Assembly: GCA_900074885.1 (NCBI GenBank)
Contig: FJUW01000004.1
Span: 1,805,458 to 1,869,457 of the forward strand
Source: Rhynchosporium graminicola
Lineage: Eukaryota > Ascomycota > Leotiomycetes > Helotiales > Ploettnerulaceae
DNA: 64,000 nt
Direction of reading: 5' to 3'
The notes beneath the pieces were generated by a model that saw only the letters and a list, made by a program, of their open reading frames with translations, did no database searches and was not told the origin of the DNA. Shown here one piece after another: positions 48,876 to 61,093 of the stretch. Every line of letters begins with the position of its first letter. Within the stretch, counting starts at the first letter, position 1. The position numbers and the translations under genes are program-made.

Positions 48876-51800
48876 GGAGACAGGTATTGAAGAGCTGGCC
48901 TACACGTTGGGAATTTTGAGATGCCTCGTTCTCAAGTATGCGTCCTCAGACTGGCCCCGACTCGGATTGTGACGATGTCGTTGGGAGGCTGTTCGCTATG
49001 GCTCTGAACGCTCCATGGACACATCAATGCTGCCAGCAGTGTCCTTCGTGGAAGGAGGATTGATTTTCGGCGAAGATTCAGAATCAATGTACGTTCTTCG
49101 CTCGCCTTCAGCATTGTCATTTTCGGCTCTGTGAGAATAGAATTCGATCAGCGACAAAGACAAAAATTTATAGCAGGAAAACTAACTTTGCTTATTCCAG
49201 AGATCACTTCCTCCGCTTTGGATATTGCCACCATGTCGCCATCGGTCTGGCTATAGGCTAAGGAACGGCGCAAGTCTCGCCCTCATAATTTTGCAAAACC
49301 AAAGCCAAAAAAAAAAGACAGAAAATTGAGCAAATGAGTTTTGCAGTTCGGTATCGATCGGATTTCGCAGATTCGAGATCTTGATAATGTCGAATATTGA
49401 GATTAGAGGACGTGATTTCGTCAAATCGCGTCTTGAATGAGCTTACGGAACTCGCGATACGCAGAAGGAGATGCTCCAGTCAACAGGAGGAGATTCGTTA
49501 TTTTTGCGAGGGAAAATATACCGAAGAGGCAGGGAAAGGCAGCAGGATGAGAAGTCTAGGCGTTCAATTGTTACAGTCCGGATACTACCGAGATTTTACC
49601 CGTCACTATAGTCAACGGATCTTTCAATCGAATCCAACGGCGTACGGCATCTTCGGTCTCACACGAGCATGTCATATCGAGTCGTCATGGATTCGGATAT
49701 CTTCATATCCTATTCTCCCCGATGAGTAGGAGCACCGAGTCGAAGGGACAAGAACTGGGACATCTAATAGATACAGTCAAAGACACTGCCGATGTCTTGC
49801 CATCGCCACTAGCAGACTAGTCTTGAGCGAACGACGACGTGGGTATGGCTTATCCAGTTTATATTTGCATTCCCCAGGAATCGATGAGTTATAAACCACG
49901 TGGATTTTCCCGTCAGTCACAACGACGTCCGAATCCAAATTCTAACCCTAGAAAATAGGTATGATTCTAGGTGAGATATCAACCTTAGCCTTTCCATCTT
50001 CAGTCTAAGTCAAACTAGCCAGGACGAACATCAGTAAGCGACCACGTGATGGCACGAAAACGACGGGGCTAGTAAGCGAACCACAACAAAGCCAACGTCG
50101 TGTCGTCATTTTGAAGCCCGGGAAAGGCGGGATAAGGCAGGAAAACCGGCACACGAAGAGTTAGAGAGCTTGAAGAAGTGGATTTGTAGGTAGAGAGTGT
50201 CTAGACCTCAGAGCGGTTTGTGAAAACTCAGTGCATTCTCTGAGTGACGTAATGGTCAACAATGCAAGTTACGTGAATTGACGTAAATCAGCTTCAAAAA
50301 TCGGCCGATGCTAGCGATAACTGTTTGAAGATCTGAAGAATCTAGTGAAAGATTCTTGTTGAGTTTTTTGACTTTCATTGGTCTAAAATTCGTGGAGAAT
50401 AGCTCTCTATGTGAAACTAACCATAAATAACACGAGCCGACGATTAGATGGTATGATTAACGAAAATTTCGGCTTTTAATCCTCTGGAAGAAGGTCATTC
50501 CGACTACTTTCTCATTCATGCGAACCGTTCCAGGCATATATCCTAAATAGAAATTCTGACGGTGCCCTGAGATGCTTTCCAACACCGCTGGTTTTCTTTG
50601 GGAAGGTTTTCCGAAATCGAAAAAACGGGCGAAATGTTGGTTTAGGTGAATGGGGGGATGATGACAGTAGTATCTCTGCGCCCAGAACGTCTAGGAAAGT
50701 GATGTAGGTAGGTCCATAGGCCCAAATATTATGTAAGCTCGTGGTCCTACAGTCCCACTGCGGGAGAACTCGGTGAAGCATTGGCGGTTCAATGAGGAAC
50801 CTGATGCTAGTAGAGACGGATTCTGGAAACCATGTGTCCAGCCGAAATCTTGACTAAACGAAAACAAGTTATCGATGTGTAGGATGATGCAATTTCAAAT
50901 ATCATATCGCAACATGTTAAAAAATTGTTCAAAGAGTGGTCCAACTTTCCTGACGGACGTGGAGTTGCCGGAGTAAGAGCTCCGGGCTGTAGCTTTATAT
51001 TTGTGAAATTCTATCATACCACATCAGTCAAGATGTCAATAATTCGACGTGCAATAGATTAACAAACAACGATTGAGATATGTAACAAAGCACCAATCAA
51101 ACGAACGAATAGGAGATAATGATGGTAGGGAACGGCCGGTCCTTTTTGATACCCACTCGAAGTCCCAAAATGGCCTCAGTTAGTAAAGATTTGCGATTCA
51201 GAATAAAATATTAGTGGGCGAGTTTCGGATTACATTCCGATTGCATTATGTTAATATCTGGAGTCTTCAGTGCGTTTCTACATACTTTAGTTCCGAGGAT
51301 ATCGAATCGAGTACTCATAAAAACAAAAATTGGGCTTCGCATCAAGACCGTTCAAGCAAACTCGGTCTAGCCGAGTCAAGGTCTATAATCCTGAAGCTTC
51401 GGCTGATACTGAACTTAAGACCTGGTATAAAGAGCACTGGCTTGGGGGACAACAAGGTTGAGTCGAAGGTTATTCACTTCATTGAGTCATTAAAACGGAC
51501 TGTGAGACGTCGGTTCCGCTGACAGTTTTTTTTTTTTTTTTTCCTACTATGAACCCGAAGTCATACCTAGGAACAGCCTTGACAGCCACAATCGGCCGCC
51601 CTTCTCTTTTTCTTATTTTTTACCGAGGTACTGCTTACTATACTGAATACAATAATTCAACGTTAAAGGTTCAACTATAGGCTCACTCTCTCGTGCGTAT
51701 ATCAGATTCTTCGCATGACCTTTGTGACCCGTTCCATGTCTTCCACGTCAGGTGATAGCTTATAAGCTTCTTCGCTGTTATAGAAGTAATGTGAATTATC

Positions 51801-51900
51801 GGTAAAAATTTCTGCAGATAGTCACAAGCGAGCTCAATAATAGTCGTGAGGTAGTGGCTAGTATGATTCTGAACTGATTACCGCGGTGGAGTCTTATCAT
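48876..51900. other. Intergenic region
   Basis: No supported gene; short open frames only (the longest, 49397-49729, shows no domain). A 17-bp poly-T run lies at 51526-51542. One weak copy of the intron-end-like motif described for 52.2-54.6 kb occurs at 51075-51090. Confidence 0.45.
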
Positions 51901-51914
51901 CTCCTGGCTGTTAC

Positions 51915-54600
51915 TCATACTTTCGATAAAAAGCTATCTGCTAAGCCCAGAACATTCCTCTCCATCAGTTCTGGGCCTTCTGCGAAGGACTTCACAAGGT
52001 CACGTACCGTAACGCTGGCGTAGCCGGCTTCGATATCCTTTAAAGTCCTGCGAAAGGCCCCGGCTGTGGAGCGACGTCGGTGGTGGCACTCTGGCTGAAT
52101 TGATCTAGCGTCAAATCTATTCGTGGACTTCATAATACTTATCGATTTTCAGTCAAGATACCAATCGGTGTTTGAAGCAGAAAGGAAAAGGTGTTTATAT
52201 CGTGAAGGATCGCCATTGTAGAGTTGTTATTGACTGTTGATATCATCAAGGTAGACCTGCGACGTGCAACAAAAACAAAAGGGAATGATGCTAAGCCTGC
52301 CGTGGTAAGACTAACATCTGGGGTGATCTGCTTCGGCTAGCTATCATGGCTATGTTTGTGAAATACCCATTTCGGCAAGGCGTCGAAACGCGGAATCAGG
52401 TGACCAACAAGGAAAAAGTCCCAGAGTATCAGTATCACGGGAACAGGGATTGCGATATGTAATAAAGGAAGAGTTTGTGTCCATGATACTAATCAGCATC
52501 CATTTATGAAGGTAAGTGGGACGATTATGAATCAGTTTTCATTCTGAATACTATGAAAAGGAACATGCGAAATGCAACAAAAGACCAAGAGGCCGACCAA
52601 TCTCCAATGAACATTCATTTTTAGAAGTCACCAGCTGATCTTGAATTGACAACCAGAATGTGGAAACTATAGGAGTGAACTTACAGGTAGGCGTGGGCGG
52701 ACGGCTTCTGATCTGGACCGGCATGATTCCGATCAGGATGTTGATGCAATAGTCATCAAGACGATCATACATGAGATCCAGAATTTCTTCCGTGTGAATG
52801 AGGTCAAGAGCGGCAAGAGAGGACAATCTCGATTCAAGCGAAGCAATCTACCCGATCGACATCCTGAGAAAGCGGTCGTTGGATGTTGAGACTCGGAACC
52901 AGAGTATGTTTAAAGTGGAAATGGACGTCCGGGAACGACGCGAAGGAGACGATACTACAAATCCAGATTAGCAGAACCAATAATAATCCATCTGCGATAT
53001 GCAAACCACGCTCAAAAAGACTCGCCAAAGACTGACTACTATTTATTATACAGTAGGCATTTTACCCTGTCATCGATGGAGAATATTCCCACTTAGGAAC
53101 CGCACAGAAGTATTCGTCAAGGAAAGGATAACTATACAGCAATCCAAGGCAGATACGAAGACCAATTTCCTGGATCTAGAGTCATGTTTTCATTAGCCCA
53201 AATCATCCAAAACAGTAGAGAGCACGCAATTCTGCTTTTTATGATCATATTCCTAGAATACCATTACTCAGAAGCCAGGTTTAGACTAGAAAGGGTAAGG
53301 AGATCATGATACAAACGCAGAATAGCATACCCAATAATCATCTGCGAAATGTAACAAAATCTCAGAAAGACTCATAGAATATTAATCACTATTCCTTGTA
53401 GCTAGTACATCGTGAGATCAGCAGAGAGGATCCTCCTCGAGACACTTAGTAGAAGCATCTCCGGCAGAGCAGTCAAGCATAACGCTGGAACAAGATTCGA
53501 GATCCCAATATCTGAGTCTAGAACCATCTTTGGTGGCCCAAGCGGTTTTAAAGAGTAGTAAAGCACACTATCGAGGCTGTCGTCGTATCGATGGAATGCC
53601 CAGGAAATAGTACAATCAATAAATTTTCCACGCTATGCAACAAAACCTTAGAGAGACTTTTAGAAGACTGATTATTACCTATACCTCATGAACAGTCTCT
53701 CGCACCAACGATAGAGGCCAGGGCAAGAGGGGATGTCGAAAGAATAGGGCAAGAGATAGGGCAAAATATAGGGCAAGGAACAGTGCAGAAGTGGAGCAAA
53801 AGACAGTCATAAGAGAGGAAAATCTAAACGAGAGAAAGTTCGGGTCGAGGTAGTTGATGAGGAACTAGATAGTGGGGAGTATAGCTATGAAGTATTTTTT
53901 AGTACGATTAGCAGTGGGTTCGGAGATTTTACAACGTGTGACAGTAACCAATGAAGTCCATAGCAGGGCATGAACTGCTCGTTCAGTGATCAAGAAGCCA
54001 GTGCGCTTTGAGGATACTTGGTACATGTGAAAATAATGTACAAAGTAGAGTCTGTGCGTTATTCTACAAGTTTCTACACCAGGGATTCATTACATAGGGA
54101 GCTACCCAATAATTAAGCAATACTATATAGTTTATTGGGGACAAGAGTCATAAAGCATTTAGAGTGCACGGCCTAGAATGGTACATTATCTACCCCCTGT
54201 ACTAAGTAGTACTTCTTCTTACAGTAAAGTCATCTATCTACCATCTACTAATTGTACTAATTATAATTGTACTAATTATACTTAACCTCCGAACCTCCGT
54301 AGTTGAACATTTGGATAGACAAAGCCTTGTCAAATTCAATTCCTCATGCTTTAAGGGATGCTTGATGGCAAGCTTGAGACTTCTCTACATGCCATCAAAA
54401 CCTACCATGACATAATTTCCAAGAAACCGGTACAGATGATGAGCCACGAAGCGCAATTAAAAAGGAGGTCCTCGTGGACCGGACTGCAATAGTAGAAAGA
54501 ATAATTTTTTTCGCGACGTGCAACAGAATCCGAAAAAGGAAATCATCATTATCCTCTCGAGGCAGTAATTTGTACTTGGCATAATTATCTAGAGTCAGAA
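51915..54600 (-). other. Array of repeated intron-3'-end-like units, possible decayed tandem-exon gene
   Basis: On the minus strand at least seven segments share a pyrimidine-rich run ending in TTTTGTTGCAYRTCGCAG or a close variant. Their plus-strand cores are at 52259-52274, 52452-52467, 52567-52582, 52994-53008, 53344-53359, 53631-53645 and 54513-54528, all in one orientation. They look like 3' splice sites, several with CAGTC or TTAAT branch-like sequences upstream. Immediately after the acceptor several read into hydrophobic codons (GLLLVLLIWICSIVSF at 52990-52943; IPVPVILILWDFFLVG at about 52449-52402). Two units, ending at 52994 and 53344, also match over about 55 bp of adjoining sequence. 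A further open stretch at 53630-53400 and the frame 51915-52133 may be exons. No intact gene could be assembled, and I do not recognise a protein family. Confidence 0.35.
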
Positions 54601-55750
54601 TAGGGGCAAGCTCCCAGTACGAGAATGGCAGCGTAACCGACGAAGATGACTAGTTGCAAGATACATATGTCTAGAAAAGAAACCAACTGCAGAGTCTAGA
54701 TCAATCTAGAGAGAAGGAATAATAGTAAGAGCTGATCTCATGACTTTATATAGTCTTTTAAATCCCTTCCTTAAAGGGGGCGAAACTGTCTTATCCTGTC
54801 CGTCGTGATTAGTCTCGGGAAACATCGGCTTTAGATATGATTAGATATGATTAGGGATAAAACTTTTCTTTTAAGGTACAGCTACTTAATCCTGAGACAT
54901 AAAAGTATAAAACTCTAGTTTCTTAAAGGTTGAAGAAAATATCTATAATCTGGCCCTCTAATAACACTATGTTTTAGATAACTTCAAGCTATGTAGCTTT
55001 CAACAAGCGACTCTCTAAAGATTCGCTTAAGAATTCTTTAGATTATTTAGTAATTGCCTTACAGGCAAGCGCAGGTGTAAAACAACCGTCAAGTGACCGT
55101 CTCTGGACGATTCACTATATGAATAGAGGTATAATGAGGGAATCACTAGGGGACGGGTCTTTACCGTTTCTTTAGTCAGAATAGTCTTTAAAAAGGAATG
55201 ATTCTAGAGCTAAGAACGAAGAGGGGTAGCTGCGAGTTCGAGAGCGGGGTAGCTTGAATACAATTTCATAATTCCCGACGTTATGGCGGGACCTCTAGAC
55301 TCATGGGTATTGCATTGAGTTGTTGTAGGGAGGAGTCGATTACATTTTCTCAAGATGGATTTTGATTCGTTAAAGCTGGCCGTTTATAGTTCTGTGTCGG
55401 AGGGGGTTGGGCCGTCTTTGCGATTTTGGTGTGGTGCCGGTACTTAATCGTTCGAAAGTTCGATGGCGGCGATGATGAATCGTATGATGCTAGCATGGGC
55501 ACCGTACAGTCGGATATGGTAATACCAGTAATGGTAATGGAGAGCTTTGGTTACAGATGACACAAAGGTACACCGCAGCGTGTATAACCAGCTAGGTAAC
55601 ATTTCGAGAGGCATGGTGTAGAACTCTGAGAACCGTAAGCATCATGATATTTCGGATATTTCGGGATAACGGAACACGTACTCATGATGCAACAGAGATT
55701 GATCGTACAGGATCGTAGGATTGGGACATGACGTTGATACATGTCGAGAA
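54601..55750. other. Intergenic region
   Basis: No gene seen. The left half is AT-rich with minor short repeats such as the doubled TAGATATGAT near 54833. It runs into the 3' flank of the minus-strand gene ending at 55751. Confidence 0.45.
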
Positions 55751-56761
55751 TCACTTCGTCTTCGGCTTTCGAATAATGACTTTCATCCCTTCCAGCTCCC
55801 AACCGACACCATATTCCTTGGTCAATCGTGGCCACGTTGTGTTTGTAGAATGTTCCAAGGTCGGTAGGTCGATACTAAGGTAGCTTCGTCCCAGGCATTT
55901 CAAAGCTTGTTGCTTCATGCCATCCTCAGCAAACTCCATAAGTTTCGCTTTATGACCGTCGACGCTCCTCTTCACTCTCCAGAACAAGAAGTAGTTATCG
56001 TGCGCAAGAGCTCGCAGTATGGCATCCACCTTATTATCATGTAGGCGGTACTCGTTCCTAACCAGGTAGGCTTGAGAGAGGTCGTTTTGTCTGCAGGCAA
56101 GATCCAGTACCAGATATCCCACAAATTCCTGCAATTCCGTATTCGTAAGAGGTTGTATCGTATGCAACTTCTTAAGCAAATGAAGGATCGCTGGATGATA
56201 TGATTCCATATGCTTAACCAGTATCGACAGCCTTATGCAGAAGATGTAAGCCTGGATCGAGAAGTCGTCCACCCGTTTCGAAGCGACAATGCCTTCACGT
56301 AGTTTCCTCATAGCCATAACCAGAACTGAGAGATCCTTCTGCCCAGATAAATCGGCGTTGGCAGCCATTTTGTTCGCACTCATGGATATCGAGGGTGAGG
56401 GATTGGCGGGTGCGGTCTGAGGTCGTTGGTTCTCGACGATGCGAGGGCTTTGGGTTTGGTTGGAGACGTCCATCGCTGCCATTCTCCGTAAGAGCTCATG
56501 GCCTCGTCCTGCATCAGAACAGAATGCCATGTATCGTTCAACGATCTTCGTATAGTACCGCTCTTGCGCTTTGTAGTCAAGGAGTCTGCAGATCGGTCAG
56601 TGACGTTGCGACGTCGGCCTTGGCCAGGTGGTGAGGAGGTGAGGGGAGATGAACCTGTTATCGCCCTTTGAGGGCAGACCGATTACCTCGAGAGGATCGA
56701 GATTCATAGGTTTCAATCGATTCCATGGTCCAGATGGTGCGCGACTACCGCGCGATGACAT
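55751..56761 (-). CDS. SAC3/GANP- or CSN8/PSMD8/EIF3K-type PCI-like protein
   Basis: Two exons on the minus strand, 56655-56761 and 55751-56585, separated by a 69-nt GT-AG intron, give 313 residues. Splicing joins GLPSKGDNR to LLDYKAQERYYTKIVERYMAFC, restoring a continuous helical N-terminal region; the ATG at 56761 is the first in frame. A polar linker (residues about 75-110) is followed by an all-helical domain: FSIQAYIFCIRLSILVKHM, ELQEFVGYLVLDLACRQNDLSQAYLVRNEY, ILRALAHDNYFLFWRVKRS, then a winged-helix-like end WELEGMKVIIRKPKTK. This order resembles the SAC3/GANP and CSN8/PSMD8/EIF3K superfamily found in mRNA-export, COP9, proteasome and translation complexes. Which complex it joins is not clear from sequence. 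It diverges from the PAQR gene across 378 bp. Confidence 0.75.
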
Positions 56762-57139
56762 TTGAAGGGAGTTGGAGAGGGAGTTTGGAGAGGGAGGAGG
56801 ATGACGGGGGAATTGTGGCGTGGGGGAAAGCTGAAGTGAGATGGTGGAGTGAGATGGTGGAGGGGGCTGAGTATCATTCGTTAAGAAGCTGCCCTGAACA
56901 TTAATTTAATTTAATGTTATTTGTAGTGGGAGTGACCCCTGAGGGACCATTCTTTCCTTACCTCGGCGGGAACCTCGACCCTCACAACATTTCTATGAAG
57001 AATTACTCCACTGCACATGCCATTCAAGAAGATCAAAAAGTGTCCATTTAATTGATATTGATTTCCAACACTCTTCTTGAAAACCACATGACTGAATTCC
57101 TACCTCGCAGAAACCATACCATTCCCCTGCTATGCCATA
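56762..57139. promoter_or_regulatory. Divergent promoter between the SAC3-like and PAQR genes
   Basis: 378 bp between two start codons pointing outward. It contains a TTAATTTAATTTAATG run near 56903-56918; no specific operator is recognised. Confidence 0.45.
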
Positions 57140-58160
57140 ATGTCAGTCCGACAAAGACGAGGTGCCACGACCGAAGTCGTCAAAGCCGCCGCTATAAAGT
57201 TAGAGAACCATGTAGAGAACGGCTTGACAGTATTATGGGATGATCTGCCCTCCTGGCAGCAAGACAACCACTACATCCACTCAGGCTATCGACCAGCCTC
57301 ATCATCTTTCAAGAAGTCATTCTCCAGTCTCAGCTACCTTCACAACGAGTCCGTCAATATATATTCTCATCTGCTGGGAGCAGTCATGTTCTCCGCTGCT
57401 GGAGTCATCATATACGCAGCAGTAAGGCCAAGATATGAAACGGCTTCATGGTCAGACATTCTGGCTTTTGGATGTTTTTTTCTGGGTGCTGCTTTGTGCC
57501 TTGGCATGTCTGGAACATATCATACGATCTCGAACCATTCTCCGCTTGTTGCCAAGTTTGGAAATAAATTGGATTATGTGGGCATTGTGTTTCTTATTAC
57601 TGGGAGCTTCATTCCGAGTATCTTTTATGGGTTTTATTGCCAGCCTCATCTGCAAGAGTTTTACTGGACGATGGTATGTACCTTACTAAATCATGGCTTA
57701 AATGAAGACTAGCGGCTGTTTAGATATGCTCTCTTGGTCTGGGATGTGCTACCGTATCCATATTCGAACGCTTCAGGACTCCTGCATGGCGACCTTACCG
57801 AGCAGGAATGTTTGTTCTTATGGGCTTGTCCGCATTATTTCCTGTCCTTCACGGACTGGAACTCTATGGCGTACATGAGATGCGGAACAGGATTGGACTC
57901 ACTTGGCTGGTACTGCAAGGTGTCTTTTACATTCTTGGGGCTGGCCTATACGCTGTAAGTCAATTATGCCTGACAGAAGGATGCAAGGCTAACGATTTTA
58001 GGCTCGTTGGCCGGAGCGCTCATGGCCAGGATCCTTTGATATCTGGGCAAGCTCGCATCAGATCTTTCATGTTCTAGTGGTCATGGCTGCATCTTCTCAT
58101 CTATATGGACTTCTGAGAGCTTTTGATTATCATCATGGTACTCCAAGAGTGACATGTTAG
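57140..58160 (+). CDS. PAQR / Izh-type seven-transmembrane receptor (hemolysin III superfamily)
   Basis: Three exons, 57140-57673, 57724-57954 and 58002-58160, with phase-0 introns of 50 and 47 nt, give 307 residues. A cytosolic N-terminal segment (DDLPSWQQDNHYIHSGYRP) is the usual PAQR opening. HNESVNIYSH at 68-77 precedes TM1. S124..H128 with D145 forms the second metal-site motif, and HQIFH at 274-278 supplies the C-terminal HxxxH. Together the three motifs give the zinc-binding site of the alkaline-ceramidase-like PAQR fold. Hydrophobic stretches fit seven transmembrane helices. Yeast Izh proteins and animal adiponectin receptors of this family act in membranes in lipid and zinc homeostasis. 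The protein is complete and near the usual length of about 300 residues. The downstream frames at 58180-58540 are not part of it. Confidence 0.93.
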
Positions 58161-58485
58161 CCAGGACTGGCGGAAATCGATGCCAGGAAACTTCTGTCTT
58201 CGGGGAAGGTGGAGCCTTTGTCACGATGCGGACCGATTGAAAGTCAACAAGACATCACACGATTGTGCTCGAATAACATCTCAAGTACATCAACGTCATT
58301 CAGGACTTTACAGGTGCTTACATTCATGTACATCGGTCAGCTTAGAGCTTACATGTATTTATCCTCCCATCCTCCTTCACAAACACCTCGATGCCCCCCT
58401 TCATCCTCGTTACCGTCACGACATAAGTATGAACCTGCGTTTCCTGAACCGGCGCATATTCTAACTCCCTCATCTTCAGTTCCAA

Positions 58486-59290
58486 TCACCTCAACCTACT
58501 CTCCGCATCGTAGCGAAAGAAATCTTTCAATATATCTTTAGCAATGTCCACCCGTACGATTGAGCCCATACCCCCAAGTCTCGGGGTTTCCAGCAGAGTT
58601 GCGAATTCAAGGGTCTGGAGAATCCCCAGAGGAGGGCGAGAGATTGGCGGGACCCAAGAAAAGAGTTTATCATGAGCTTTGTGGACCTTTCTGATGTTGA
58701 AGGATGTAGTACGTACGAGAACAAAATCCATACACGTGCTGTTTCCCACGAGTCCACCTTTCATTTCCGATCTGGCTCAAGATCAATACTCAAACCCTCC
58801 AGCCTATCACACAGTGCCAAAATCTCCTTCAGCGCACCCCTAGCCCAATTCCACGTCGCCTCGACCTCGTTGATCTTCAGAAACCTCAACGTCGGCCCAT
58901 GCCGCTGTACGCAACCATATGATAGGATATAAACCCTTCTGACTAGTCGTGAAACTAGGCTGTTCTAACCCTTTGATCGAGTCTAGATATCTCGAAATCG
59001 AGCGGATTTTAGCAGTTTCCTTCATGATGTAAGTGAGGAATATGAGTCCTGGGTAAGGAAGATTGAGGGGAAGCTGTAGTTGGCCCATTTGGAGATTTTT
59101 TTGCAAGCGGACGAGGCTAGGATGGGAGAGTTTGGGGAGAAGATGCTGTGGATGAGATGCTTGACGATGGGGGAGGGATTGTGGGGATCGGTGCGGGAGA
59201 TGGCGAGGGTGGTGTAGAGAGCTCTGTGTGCGGCAGGATAACTGCAGAGGCGTTACTACTGTTGAGCTGAGGTTGTAGCGTGGTATTTCA
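58486..59290 (-). pseudogene. F-box/LRR-like protein pseudogene (frameshifted)
   Basis: Minus-strand coding character is strong but spread over different frames. Upstream, about 59235-59050 reads ALYTTLAISRTDPHN, HLIHSIFSPNSPILA and KKISKWANYSF. Then about 59060-58930 continues in another frame (LTYIMKETAKIRSISRYL, GLEQPSFTTSQKGLYPI). About 58920-58770 returns to the first frame with YGCVQRHGPTLRFLKINEVE and GALKEILALCDRLEGLSIDL, ending in TGA. A last open stretch, 58764-58486, may be the tail (FSWVPPISRPPLG). No donor site explains the frame changes, so indels are more likely than introns. The ...TLRFLKI.. and ..CDRLEGLSI.. phrases resemble fungal F-box/leucine-rich proteins. An unusual intron arrangement could still rescue it. 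Confidence 0.45.
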
Positions 59291-59994
59291 CTTAAGAAAA
59301 AAAGCGGCGGCGCTCACTGTTGCCACGATTTGGGTGATGACTTCGCCTAGCAGAACATCTAGACATTACCGGGACATTAAGCAGTCGAAAAGAGCGGAAG
59401 AATTACAGTTCTATGCGCAAAAACGACGTCAAGTTTGAGGTTGAGCTTGGCATCGATACAGGCTGAAGTAGATACGCGCTGTTAATGCTCATTCGTTGGG
59501 GCCAGTCACATATGCTACTTTTTTACTAAATCTTCTACATAACCTTAGGTGAAGAGATGCAGTATGCCAGATCAATCGTTTTAAATCTGCAACGTATAGG
59601 ATATTCCGGTGCGTCGTTGCCTTTCTCTCTCTAACAGCTCTAACAGAGCAGACTGACTAAGCGAGCTTGACTTTGGGCGGGTATAATGGAATATCAAAAA
59701 TGCATAGTTCATATTATATATTCCTTGCTCAACCACGCGCGTAAGAGAGTTATATCGAAAAGCTTAACTTCAATTGAATTTCTGCGCTCTATTTTGGTTC
59801 ATACCTCCATAGGCATATGCAAGGATGAGAGCCTCGGCCTCGGCTCGGCAAAACCTCGAAATCCGGGGAAGCTTTCCCCGCATTTAGCATATACTCCTAC
59901 GCCAACCTTAAAATAGTACGTACAACATCTCTCATCTCTACATTCCATGGTCGGAATCTACTAAGTCTTAATCTCCCCAGGATATTCCCTCACA
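59291..59994. promoter_or_regulatory. Upstream region of the SDR gene
   Basis: About 700 bp without a supported gene. It holds the presumed promoter and leader of the dehydrogenase at 59995. No motif stands out. Confidence 0.4.
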
Positions 59995-61093
59995 ATGGCA
60001 CAACGTGTAGCTCAAATCGCTAGCCATCTCAACTACCCAAGTGGTATGTTGGCCGGGCAAGTAGCTATCATCACTGGCTCAGGACAAGGCATTGGCGCCG
60101 AAACAGCTCGACTCTTCGCGAATGAAGGAGCCAAAGTAATCGTCTCTGATATCGACGGAGGTACGATCCCCCATCCAATTGGTAGCTAAAAACAGTCATT
60201 CCTGACTCTAAGCAGCGAGAGCCAAAGAAGTCGCAGAGAACATTAATAAATCTGGCGGAAAGGCATTGGCTGTCCCAGGTGATATGCTAAATGCTCAATA
60301 CCTCAAAGTTCTTGTGAAAAAGGCAGCGGAATTCGGCAATGGAAAGATTCATATCATTGTCAACAATGCAGGGTAAGCTTTTTAACAAGTTCCCATCTCT
60401 GTAGATTCGTCTTTGTAGATTGAGACCTAACTGACAGCAATGTGCAGATATACCTGGGATGGTGTAATCCACAAGGTATGACTTTTTCAATACCACCTCT
60501 GCATCATCAAGATGTCTCCAGTGGTCTATGCAAGACCCCTCCCGCCCACCACTACCCATATAATTAACGCTATCGCACAGATGACCGATAAACAATGGGA
60601 CAACATCATCGCTCTGCACAACACCGCACCCTTCAAACTCGTGCGAGAAGCCGCACCTTTCTTCCGCGTCACAGACGGCGAACCTCGCTGCATAATAAAC
60701 ATCTCCTCGACCTCTGGCGTACACGGAAATGCCGGGCAAGCCAATTACGGCGTCGCGAAATCCGGGATCAACGGTCTCACCAAAGTGATCGCCAAAGAAT
60801 GGGGTCCCAAATTCGGTGTCCGAGCCAATTCCATTGCGTTCGGACATATTTTGACCAGATTGACGGCTGCGAAAGAGGAGGGCGCTTTCGTGACGACGCC
60901 GGATGGAGAGAAGATTGCTCTGGGCATACCGACGGGCCAGGGAGCGCAAGGCAAAGATGCGAATTTAGATATTCCACTGAGGAGGGCAGGCACTGCTACG
61001 GAGGCTGCGAGTTCCATTTTGGCCGTGGCCAGTCCTTTATTTAGTTATATCACGGGACAGGTGTTGATGGTTACTGGTGGGAGGAACATGTAG
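59995..61093 (+). CDS. Short-chain dehydrogenase/reductase, FabG-like
   Basis: Four exons, 59995-60160, 60216-60372, 60448-60475 and 60581-61093, with consistent phases, give 287 residues. The Rossmann cofactor loop TGSGQGIG is at 27-34. VSDID at the end of the second strand, with acid at 52 and 54, favours NAD(H) over NADP(H) binding. NNAG is at 105-108. The catalytic Ser (ISSTSG, about 160), Tyr173 and Lys177 (YGVAK) are all present, and a glycine-rich tail ITGQVLMVTGG ends the protein. It resembles 3-oxoacyl-ACP reductase/FabG-like members of the classical SDR family; the substrate cannot be told. The third exon is only 28 nt. A 220-codon frame on the opposite strand (60287-60949) is an antisense shadow. 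The insertion before the last strand (GIPTGQGAQGKDANLDIPL) is longer than in bacterial FabG. Confidence 0.93.

Noticed and set aside
60287..60949. 220-codon open frame antisense to the SDR gene
   Set aside because: It lies opposite conserved SDR exons and crosses two introns of that gene. The product shows no family similarity. Typical antisense shadow.
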